From positions 69,040 to 133,039 of the forward strand of contig JAOAEQ010000003.1 in the NCBI GenBank assembly GCA_026416715.1: DNA of 64,000 bases. Reading direction: 5' to 3'. A program made the translations under genes and the position numbers. The notes beneath the pieces are model-generated. The model was not told the DNA's origin. It ran no database searches and saw nothing but the letters and a program-made list of their open reading frames with translations. This DNA comes from a bacterium. GTDB lineage: Bacteria; UBP4; UBA4092; JAOAEQ01. Shown here piece by piece: positions 34,167 to 41,905 of the stretch. Within the stretch, counting starts at the first letter, position 1. Each line of letters starts with the position of its first letter.

Positions 34167-35229
34167 ACCGACATTACGTGAAATTACATTTTGGGGTTTT
34201 ACGAAAGGTAAAACTGGTAAGACCGAAAATACTTGTTTACTTAAAAAAACAGATGAGGTTCGTGATATTATCGGTTTAAAAACAGTAATAGATACTATAT
34301 TAAACCAGGAGAAACTAGAAGCGATTGCATTCCATATTTATTTCGGTGCTGACCTATTCGATCAGGCAGTTTTTGTCGACCGAACTTTTTTCGATAAATT
34401 CCGATCGTTGGTTAAATTTTTCCCTTTTTATATTCCGTTCATTGAAGATTTACTCCGGTCGGTATATGAGAAATATACTACTGTTCCGATACTAGCATTT
34501 TTCGAGACAGCATTTTTTACTGATTTGCCAGAAGAAGAGAAATATTATGCGATTCCCTATGAGTATTTCCAGAACACTAATATCAAACGTTGGGGATACC
34601 ACGGCATCTATCATAAGTTCAATGCTCAGATATCAAAATCAGACAACCGAATTATTTCAATCGTTTTTGATAAGCAGACTACCGTTTGTCCTATATACCA
34701 AAATCGACCATTAGCGATTAGTCTGGGATATACACCTTTGGAAGGGATAATGAGCCGAACCAGTTGCGGTGATATAGATCCAGGGATAGTGTTCTACCTT
34801 ATGAAACAATATAACTATTCGATATTCCAAATCGATGAAATCCTAAAAAGAGATAGCGGGTTCTATGGACTTACGGGCTACGATTTGAGTATGGAAGAGT
34901 ATTTCAAATTATATGGGAAAGATGAAAAACTTAAACTCGCGTTTGATATCTACGAAAACCAAATCTTAAAATATATCGGAGAAGGAATTTCGGTTCTCGG
35001 TGGAGTAGATATATTGGTTTTTTCTGGTGGTTTGATCAGATATGCACAATCACTCATATTGCATCTGCTCGAAAAGATAAGATTTTTAGGGATTAATCTC
35101 AAAGAATTACCGTGGAAGAATAAAACCAACATAATGTCTATCACTTCTCCAGATTCGAAAATTGGAGTATATCTCAATTTAGAGAATCTTGCACAAATTA
35201 TCTATGATGAAGCAGTAAAATTACTTTAG
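34150..35229 (+). CDS. Divergent acetate kinase-like protein (second of pair)
   Basis: 359 residues from the ATG at 34150, preceded by AAGGAG (34137-34142) inside the upstream gene. The fold is recognisable by FFETAFFTDLPEEE, GYHGIYHKF, SLGYTPLEGIMSRTSCGDIDPG and VFSGGLIRYA. The N-terminal phosphate loop NCGSSS is absent (it begins IIVIEPTLREI), the catalytic Asp-His of FDTAFH has become ETAFF, TRSGD is TSCGD, and the final TDEE helix is missing. It cannot be an ordinary acetate kinase. Its mate keeps most of what it lacks, so a heterodimer is plausible but unproven. Confidence 0.8.
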   Translation: MIIVIEPTLREITFWGFTKGKTGKTENTCLLKKTDEVRDIIGLKTVIDTILNQEKLEAIAFHIYFGADLFDQAVFVDRTFFDKFRSLVKFFPFYIPFIEDLLRSVYEKYTTVPILAFFETAFFTDLPEEEKYYAIPYEYFQNTNIKRWGYHGIYHKFNAQISKSDNRIISIVFDKQTTVCPIYQNRPLAISLGYTPLEGIMSRTSCGDIDPGIVFYLMKQYNYSIFQIDEILKRDSGFYGLTGYDLSMEEYFKLYGKDEKLKLAFDIYENQILKYIGEGISVLGGVDILVFSGGLIRYAQSLILHLLEKIRFLGINLKELPWKNKTNIMSITSPDSKIGVYLNLENLAQIIYDEAVKLL

Positions 35230-35309
35230 TCTTTTGAGTGTCGTGAGAGTTCAATCCAATTCGCATCGCAATATCTTGTTCACGCTTTTGATTTTTTAAC
35301 TATCTTGCC

Positions 35310-35338
35310 TTGAATTGAAATTAATATGAGTGTATAAT
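35310..35338 (+). promoter_or_regulatory. Putative sigma-70 promoter upstream of flavodoxin gene
   Basis: TTGAAT (35310-35315), 17-bp spacer, TATAAT (35333-35338). It would give a leader of about 120 nt. A second TATAAT at 35436-35441 has a poor -35. Confidence 0.4.
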
Positions 35339-35466
35339 AAGCTCAATTTGTTAGATAGCTAATTTTTATGATTTCGATTTCATATTCGAACCTAATTTTA
35401 AGTCATAGATAAAGTTGTTTTTCAGGCATGAATGATATAATAATATAACGATAAAGGAGGTAAAGT

Positions 35467-35943
35467 ATGCCGAAGGTTTTGATTATTTACTATTCCCGCA
35501 GTGGAAATACTGAAAAGTTGGCGAAGTATATCGAAGATGGCATTAAATCTGAAGGAGTTGAGGTTATCTGTAAGAAAGTTCAGGATGTTAGTGTTAAAGA
35601 ATTATTGGATTATGAGGGAATTGTAATCGGTTCACCGGTATACTATGGAACGATGGCAGCGGAAATTAAGAAACTCCTCGATGATAGTGTTCAGTTCCAT
35701 GGAAAACTGGATGGGAAAGTCGGTGCCGCATTTTCTACTTCAGCGAATATCGCTGGCGGAAATGAAACAACGATACTTGATATTCTTGCGGCAATGCTGA
35801 TTCACGGAATGATAATTCAAGGCGACCCGAAAGGAGACCATTACGGCTCTGTTGCTATCGGTAAACCCGATGACCGCGCGAAAGATAACGCTATTCGCCA
35901 AGGGAAACGAATCGCGAAATTGGTTAAAAGAATCAGCGGATAA
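35467..35943 (+). CDS. Flavodoxin/WrbA-like FMN protein
   Basis: 158 residues. FMN phosphate loop YYSRSGNTEKLAKYI at the N-terminus, VIGSPVYYGTMAAEIKKLLDD at the second FMN loop, and a third loop FSTSANIAGGNETT, together resembling the WrbA/NAD(P)H-quinone oxidoreductase branch. It probably carries electrons or reduces quinones. The ribosome site AAAGGAGG (35453-35460) is 6 nt from the ATG. It stands alone, convergent with the sigma-factor operon. Confidence 0.88.
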   Translation: MPKVLIIYYSRSGNTEKLAKYIEDGIKSEGVEVICKKVQDVSVKELLDYEGIVIGSPVYYGTMAAEIKKLLDDSVQFHGKLDGKVGAAFSTSANIAGGNETTILDILAAMLIHGMIIQGDPKGDHYGSVAIGKPDDRAKDNAIRQGKRIAKLVKRISG

Positions 35944-36009
35944 CCAATAAGTATTTTTTATCGATAATTTTAAGTAGAGTTAATTTGTAGTAAGCTAAGA
36001 TTGTTTTTC

Positions 36010-36606
36010 TTATTTTTTAAGCTTCTTTCCGCAGTATGGACAATAGCACCAATCAGGGTCAGTAATCTTTTTCGCGCAGGATTTGCATTTTGTTACCATA
36101 CTCGCTCCGCAATACGGGCAGAATTCCGGTTTCGCATACGCGCGAAATTGCTTGGTGCACATCGGACAAGTTTGCAGTATCGGCGTGGATATTTTTTCTT
36201 CTATTACTTTTTTCGCTTCACTAATCGCTGAAGGAACTATCTCACGCATCATTTCAGAAATATCGCTATCGCGCCAACCTTTTATCGAAATGAGATAAAC
36301 ATTCGCTTCTTTCTTCTGAATCGTTAACCCGGCAGCATCACAGACGGTCTGCAACGCAAGGTCTGCCGGAACATTTTTGAACGTTGCTGTTATCATTACA
36401 TTCGGTACTTCCGGTGAAATAACCACGCTAAAATTTCCGGATTTCGCAATTTGCGTAATTGCCGTAGTGATAGGAATATTAGTTAATTCTAGCGAAATTT
36501 TCATTAGCTCCTTGCTTAATTTCTCCGCCGGTTGTTCAGCATAACTAATAGAGATAATGGAAAAAAAGAGAATTCCAATTACTAAGATAATTGGTTTTTT
36601 ATCCAT
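36010..36606 (-). CDS. Exported STN-domain protein with two zinc ribbons
   Basis: 198 residues. A signal peptide (PIILVIGILFFSIISISYA) is followed by a secretin/TonB short N-terminal domain (STN: PITTAITQIAKSGNFSVVI, VPADLALQTVCDAAGL) at about residues 40-105. The last 60 residues hold two tandem four-cysteine zinc ribbons (CPMC, CPYC, CKSC, CPYC). Zinc ribbons outside the cytoplasm are rare. It is the third gene of an operon with an ECF sigma factor and its anti-sigma, with a 42-bp gap. Function unknown; an envelope sensor is possible. Confidence 0.75.
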   Translation of the reverse strand: MDKKPIILVIGILFFSIISISYAEQPAEKLSKELMKISLELTNIPITTAITQIAKSGNFSVVISPEVPNVMITATFKNVPADLALQTVCDAAGLTIQKKEANVYLISIKGWRDSDISEMMREIVPSAISEAKKVIEEKISTPILQTCPMCTKQFRAYAKPEFCPYCGASMVTKCKSCAKKITDPDWCYCPYCGKKLKK

Positions 36607-36648
36607 ATATTCTATACCTCCTGTAGTCTTTGGGTTCTCTGTGCTGTA

Positions 36649-37782
36649 TTATTTTTCATTAAATTCCATTTTTATCTGCAAATGCCGTGGTGATGAACTT
36701 TCGGCTTGTGGTATTTCCCGAATTTCAATGAACCGCTGAATCTGAAGGTCAGGCGAATGAGTTTGAATGGATAGTTCCATGGCTTCTTGTATCATTCTGG
36801 CTCTGATAGAGTCGAATGCAAGATGAGGTTGGGCAACAGGTGGTAATGCCGACGGAACTATTTGAATTACCGTTCGGTAGTCATAAGAAGCCACCTGTTC
36901 CATTCGTTGTGGAGTAAAAGATACTGAAGTCCCCCGTGCAAGTCCGATACTTTGAGAGAGAGTATCTCCAGTAGTTGCCGCTTGACTAATACCGAATTCT
37001 CCTCCTTTTACCTCAGGAGTAGATACAGACTTAGTTTTACCAATTGGATACGCTTCTTTAGCATATTTCGCTTCTCCTGCTATCTCCTTCGGCGAGAATG
37101 GAGCTATAGCTGTTGGCGTAGCGGCAAGTTCCCTGCTTGTTATGTTCCCGCCGACACTTTTCATCTTTGTTAATGTTTGATTCTTTTCAGCTTCTTCAGA
37201 AGAAATATCACCATGGGTAACTTTCGGCTCTCCGAACGCAGTAATATCTTGTTCTTGCATCGTTGGAGTTCCGTGCGTAGCAGGTTGTTCTGCTGGTTTC
37301 GGTTGCAGCCGATTTGCTTGAACACTTCTTTCTGGCTTATCCGCAGTAGGTTGCCTAGCTAGAACCATCGGTGGGTTAATTTCTTCTTTTGGTAATATCG
37401 TAGTCACAGGTTGATTGATTATGTTGATACATAGAATAATCGCAACAATTGATATCGTTGCCGATGCTATTGCAAGTTTTCCCCAGACCGGTTTCTGCCA
37501 GCGTAAACGAACCGCTGGTTCCGGTTTCTTTCCAGATTTTACTGCAGCAAGTTTCTGTTCAATTGCTTTCAATTGGTTCTGCCAATATAATGGTGGCCGT
37601 TCTTCTAGTTTTGGAAAACGTTCAATAATTCCATTCAGTTTCTTATACGATTCAAGTTCAGCGGAACAGACCGGACATCGGGCTAAATGCAATGTTAACC
37701 TATCCGATTTCCGACCGGATAATTCGTTATCCAGATATGCTACAATTAATTTTTGAACCTTTTTACATCGCATAATTTTCAT
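36649..37782 (-). CDS. Anti-sigma factor with zf-HC2 domain and long exported part
   Basis: 377 residues. Residues 1-50 form a zf-HC2 domain with HLARCPVC (Hx3CxxC), the zinc-binding fold that holds ECF sigma factors. One membrane helix lies near residue 105-125 (LAIASATISIVAIILCINII). The remaining 250 residues are extracytoplasmic, low-complexity and rich in Pro, Thr, Glu and Lys, ending in a more ordered segment. It lies 51 bp downstream of the sigma factor gene, the standard arrangement for a membrane anti-sigma. Confidence 0.85.
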   Translation of the reverse strand: MKIMRCKKVQKLIVAYLDNELSGRKSDRLTLHLARCPVCSAELESYKKLNGIIERFPKLEERPPLYWQNQLKAIEQKLAAVKSGKKPEPAVRLRWQKPVWGKLAIASATISIVAIILCINIINQPVTTILPKEEINPPMVLARQPTADKPERSVQANRLQPKPAEQPATHGTPTMQEQDITAFGEPKVTHGDISSEEAEKNQTLTKMKSVGGNITSRELAATPTAIAPFSPKEIAGEAKYAKEAYPIGKTKSVSTPEVKGGEFGISQAATTGDTLSQSIGLARGTSVSFTPQRMEQVASYDYRTVIQIVPSALPPVAQPHLAFDSIRARMIQEAMELSIQTHSPDLQIQRFIEIREIPQAESSSPRHLQIKMEFNEK

Positions 37783-37833
37783 GAGTGTTACATTATCAAT
37801 TTTATCAGACTAATTACTCCAATTTAACATTTT

Positions 37834-38583
37834 TCATAAATATTTTTTTAGTTTCTTACGCAGTTCTCGTTTCGCATGATATAACCGAGACATCACCGTA
37901 CCTATCGGGCATTGCATTATTTCCGCAATTTCTTTATATGATAATTCCTGTTGTTCGTGGAGAATAAATGCTATTCGATGTTCTACAGATAATGAATTCA
38001 ATGCGGTCTGGATGAGAGCATTCAACTCTTGATTAACCAGTTCTTGTTTCGGGTTCATACTGTCGTCAGGTATAACATCAGCTAACTTCGATGGTTTCTC
38101 TGACTCCTCCGAGATATAAACCGGTGCATCGAGTGATTCTTCTCGACGTCGGTTCTGTTTTCGTATCTGGTTTCGGCATAAGTTCACGGTTATTCGGTAT
38201 AACCAACCTGCAAACGTAGCGTTCGGTTGCGATTTGAATCGCTTGATGTGCCGAAATACCGCAACGAATGTTTCTTGGGTAATATCATCCGCTTCCGCAT
38301 GGTTGCCTAAAACCCGATAGCAGAGTGAATATACCCATTTCTGATATTTAACCACCAATTCCTGAAACGCAATAGCATCCCCTTGTTGTAACCGGAGAAC
38401 TAACGCTAAATCTGCATCAAGGTTAATATCTTCCAATACACGCGCAGAAGATGCGCCGGTTGATATCGATACAGCGCAGGTATCTGACATATCTTCGTCT
38501 GAGCCAATCGGTTGATTTACCTCTTTATTTTCAGGGTTGTCTTTGCCAATCATACTAACAACCGAACTCAATACTTTATTCAA
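37834..38583 (-). CDS. ECF RNA polymerase sigma factor
   Basis: 249 residues. An unusual 55-residue N-terminal extension precedes region 2 (FQELVVKYQKWVYSLCYRVLGNHAEADDITQETFVAVFRHI) and region 4 (LSVEHRIAFILHEQQELSYKEIAEIMQCPIGTVMSRLYHAKRELRKKL). It directs polymerase to a specific regulon, with activity controlled by the anti-sigma encoded next. Such units normally regulate themselves, but I could not identify the promoter by eye. Confidence 0.93.
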   Translation of the reverse strand: MNKVLSSVVSMIGKDNPENKEVNQPIGSDEDMSDTCAVSISTGASSARVLEDINLDADLALVLRLQQGDAIAFQELVVKYQKWVYSLCYRVLGNHAEADDITQETFVAVFRHIKRFKSQPNATFAGWLYRITVNLCRNQIRKQNRRREESLDAPVYISEESEKPSKLADVIPDDSMNPKQELVNQELNALIQTALNSLSVEHRIAFILHEQQELSYKEIAEIMQCPIGTVMSRLYHAKRELRKKLKKYL

Positions 38584-38765
38584 AAATAAAAGTGATTTTT
38601 CCGCTCAACGATTACACCACAAATACAATTTATATTGATATAACCATTTTCGACTACTATTATGCCATACTGTAAGTTTATTGCTAAAGCATAGATGAAT
38701 ACGTTATACTGTATAGCTAAATAATAGTACAATTCATCAGATTTTTTATTGTATATACCTAAAAC

Positions 38766-39206
38766 ATGGCTAAATTGCTTACTTGGAAGAAGTTTTTGAT
38801 GGCGTTGGTAATAAACCATATTGTCGTGACTCTGTTGGTTTTATTAGGAAATCGTATTTTCACCCCTCTTGCAGAAAGGAAATGCCAGCAGCAGATGGAG
38901 TATATCCAAGCCGGGATTAATGCCTATAATCAATCGCATCCGAATGATAAAAAGCTGCAGATGGAGTTCGGCTTTCCCGGGTTTATCGAGCAAACCTTGA
39001 TACCGCAAGGATATATCAAACAACCGATAGTAGATATTCGCGAAACGCATAGTTATTATCTGGAACGGAACGGATTTGTCAACTGCCGAATCCATCAGCG
39101 GAACCCAGCGTCTATAACTATATTAGGCATCGTGATACTATCGGTTTTAGCTACTATTTTAGAGTTTGCTTTTTTAGGATATCAGATTCAATATAGAACA
39201 AATTAG
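38766..39206 (+). CDS. Hypothetical two-helix membrane protein
   Basis: 146 residues: an N-terminal membrane helix (ALVINHIVVTLLVLLGN), a soluble loop of about 80 residues and a second helix (ITILGIVILSVLATILEFAFLGY). The pattern suggests both ends in the cytoplasm and the loop outside. No family recognised. It is divergent from the ECF sigma gene and might belong to its regulon, which is speculation. Confidence 0.55.
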   Translation: MAKLLTWKKFLMALVINHIVVTLLVLLGNRIFTPLAERKCQQQMEYIQAGINAYNQSHPNDKKLQMEFGFPGFIEQTLIPQGYIKQPIVDIRETHSYYLERNGFVNCRIHQRNPASITILGIVILSVLATILEFAFLGYQIQYRTN

Positions 39207-39275
39207 CCACGGATTAGCACGGAGGCAAAAATTGGTTTTGATAAAAAAATAATGTGTAACTGTGGCTTAATTTTT

Positions 39276-39301
39276 TAGGAGATTAATTGTAGGAGATTAA
39301 T
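39276..39301 (+). repeat. Tandem duplication containing the ribosome-binding site
   Basis: TAGGAGATTAAT occurs at 39276-39287 and again at 39290-39301, a 14-bp period. Each copy holds an AGGAG; the second is 7 nt before the ATG of the phosphodiesterase gene. Confidence 0.7.
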
Positions 39302-39302
39302 A

Positions 39303-41312
39303 ATGGATAGATATAGATGGTTGATTTGGCTAGTTAGTTTGGGTTTGATTATTAGCCTCGGGAGTTGTGGGAAAAATAAACAGACGAATTATAAATCGTT
39401 ACCGCAGAAAGTTGTTGTGCTTGGTTTTGATGGGATGGATGCTGGTTTAACCGCAAAATGGATGAAAGAAGGGAAACTACCAAATTTTTCGAAGTTAGCC
39501 GAAGTAGGTACTTTTAGTCCGTTGCAGACGACGAATCCTGCGGAATCGCCAGTATCATGGGCGACGTTTATTACCGGCTGTAATCCGGGAAAACACGGAA
39601 TATATGATTTTTTAAAACGGAACCCAGCGACCTATATGCCGGAATTAGCGCTAGATACGCTAATTTTTCCGAAGCGATTTATTCATATTGGCAAATGGCG
39701 ATTCCCACTCGAGAGTCCCAAGGTGGTGAATAATCGTAAAGGGATACCATTATGGGAATATACAAGGCGAGAGAATATCCATACGGTCGTTTTGCATTGT
39801 CCGGATACATTTCCAGCGGAACCATGTTCTGGGGCGATGTTATCCGGATTAGGGGTACCTGATTTACGTGGGACAATGGGCACATTTAGTTTTTATTCCG
39901 ATGCGGTAACTGATGCGGATACGGAGATGGGCGGGAAAATAATCAAGGTTGAGCTCAATAACGATACGATTGCAACGAAAGTTATCGGACCCCGAAATCG
40001 GTTTCTAAAAAAGCATCCCGGTGGGATTGATGTCACCTTACCGCTGCATATTACCATTGACCGGCACAGTAAACGGGTTACGCTCGAACTGCAAGGGCAA
40101 AAACAGACGATTGGACTTCGGCAATGGAGTGATTGGTTTACCGCAGAGTTTAAATTATTACCGTTTCGCAGTGTAAGCGGGATAGCGCGATTCTATCTGA
40201 TATCTATCGAACCAGAGTTTAAGTTATATTTATCGCCATTTAATTTCAATCCGGAAAATCCTCCGTTTCAAATCAGTTATCCGGCTGATTTTGCGAAGAA
40301 ACTTGCAAAACGATTTGGATTATATAAGACGTTAGGTTGGGCAGAAGATACTTGGGCGTTAAATGAAAATCGGATTGATGAAGATACCTTCCTTGAAGAC
40401 CTTTATTACACGTTTGAACAGCGAAGTCGCTATGCTTTGGAATTATTAAAAGAACTGGATGCGAATGTATTTATTGCCGTTTTTGAAGGAACTGACCGAG
40501 TCCAGCATATGTTCTGGCGTTATATGGATCCGAAACATCCAATGTATACCAAAGAAGGTGCAGCGCAATATGGTGATACGATTCTGAAGTTCTATCAGAA
40601 GATGGATGAGTTTGTCGGTCAGGTGATGCAAGAGTTACCACCGAATACGACGTTGATTGTTCTATCAGACCATGGGTTTCATAGTTGGCGGTATACAGTG
40701 AATACGAACACGTGGTTAGTGCAGAACGGGTTTATGGCATTACGAGAAGATACGCAATTTCAGGAGAAGAATTTATCGCAGTTTTTCGGGCAGGGGACAT
40801 TTTTCGAACATGTGGATTGGAGTCGGACGAAAGCGTATGCGCTGGGATTAAGCGAGATTTATATTAACCTGCTGGGTCGGGAAGGGCAGGGGATAGTCTT
40901 GCCTGGGGAAGAGTATGAGCAGGTGCGTAATGCGATTATTCAGAAGATGAAACAGTATCGAAATCCGCTCAATGGCGAACGGGTTTGGTATAATGTCTAT
41001 AAACGGGAAGAGGTGTTCCACGGTGAGTATGCAGAAGAATCCGGTGATTTAGTGGTCGGATTTAATGATGGATACCGCACTTCATGGCAGACTTCACTTG
41101 GTGGAACACCAGAGAACATCATCGAAGTTAATAAACGGAAATGGAGCGCTGACCATTGTTCTTTCGACCCGCATATTACGCCGGGAATCCTGCTAATGAA
41201 CCGAAAGTTAACTCGACCGAATCCGGCGATTCAGGATTTAGCACCGACTATCCTCCATCTTCTTGGTCTCGAAAAAGGACCGCAAATGGATGGAACGACG
41301 TTTATCCAATAG
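39303..41312 (+). CDS. Lipoprotein of the type I phosphodiesterase / alkaline phosphatase superfamily
   Basis: 669 residues. Signal peptide with lipobox-like LGSC near residue 22. The core fold begins VVVLGFDGMDAGLTAKWM, with the nucleophile region AESPVSWATFITGCNPGKHGIYDF; later metal ligands are in FEGTDRVQHMFWRY and LSDHGFHSW, and a final segment ADHCSFDPHITPGILL is also conserved in the family. It probably cleaves phosphodiester or phosphate-monoester substrates in the envelope. Start as in the tandem ribosome-site repeat. A single gene; substrate unknown. Confidence 0.85.
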   Translation: MDRYRWLIWLVSLGLIISLGSCGKNKQTNYKSLPQKVVVLGFDGMDAGLTAKWMKEGKLPNFSKLAEVGTFSPLQTTNPAESPVSWATFITGCNPGKHGIYDFLKRNPATYMPELALDTLIFPKRFIHIGKWRFPLESPKVVNNRKGIPLWEYTRRENIHTVVLHCPDTFPAEPCSGAMLSGLGVPDLRGTMGTFSFYSDAVTDADTEMGGKIIKVELNNDTIATKVIGPRNRFLKKHPGGIDVTLPLHITIDRHSKRVTLELQGQKQTIGLRQWSDWFTAEFKLLPFRSVSGIARFYLISIEPEFKLYLSPFNFNPENPPFQISYPADFAKKLAKRFGLYKTLGWAEDTWALNENRIDEDTFLEDLYYTFEQRSRYALELLKELDANVFIAVFEGTDRVQHMFWRYMDPKHPMYTKEGAAQYGDTILKFYQKMDEFVGQVMQELPPNTTLIVLSDHGFHSWRYTVNTNTWLVQNGFMALREDTQFQEKNLSQFFGQGTFFEHVDWSRTKAYALGLSEIYINLLGREGQGIVLPGEEYEQVRNAIIQKMKQYRNPLNGERVWYNVYKREEVFHGEYAEESGDLVVGFNDGYRTSWQTSLGGTPENIIEVNKRKWSADHCSFDPHITPGILLMNRKLTRPNPAIQDLAPTILHLLGLEKGPQMDGTTFIQ

Positions 41313-41905
41313 CTAAAATCAAACAATGATATTCTGATGTTCCACACGTCCACCTCGAATAATTTTAAATCAAATTTTCATTTCGCCATTCTTGCTGACA
41401 AAACTTCGACACTTCATTTCCTATCTTTCCTAGAAATACACTAAATTTGATATAGACAATTGATTTAGTTAAGGATATATATAAATTATTAGAACTAGGT
41501 TAAGGGAGAAGAGTGGGTATTGCTCGGAGCAATACCCACCCATCTCCGCTCGTGGTTCTGAGCTAGTCAATTCAGAGGGATGAATAGCCCCGAGCTTGAG
41601 TTTGAACGGAATAATATATAAAACATCTTGAGGTTTTAAGGGTTTTAACCCCCAAAATACCTGATTCCATATAGTGTGAAATTAAAGATAGAATGTCTCC
41701 AATTAGAAAATGTAGGTTTATCCCATTTAACGAACTGTTTTACTCTTGAAATATTCTGATGTATACTTGTAGTATGTAAAGTAAGAACGGGTTACCGAAG
41801 AAATGAAAAGCCAGTAGGATGGAGGTATCATTAATTTTTGTATTAAAGTATTAAGCATTTTTTCGAACATCATCTAACAAAAATTTTTCGAAAGGAGATG
41901 TTTTT
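41313..41905. other. Intergenic region upstream of phosphoketolase
   Basis: No gene seen. It holds the second palindrome (41505-41547). A weak promoter candidate is TTGAAA (41746-41751), 18-bp spacer, TAGTAT (41770-41775). The leader to the phosphoketolase start is about 130 nt. Confidence 0.45.
41505..41547. repeat. Near-perfect 21-bp palindrome, copy 2 of a covarying pair
   Basis: Arms 41505-41525 and 41527-41547 pair at 19 of 21 positions around a single central G. The left arm begins GGAGAAGAGTGGG and ends TATTGCTC. It matches the palindrome at 2702-2744 at 16 of 21 left-arm positions, and all five differences are matched by the complementary change on the right arm. Confidence 0.8.
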
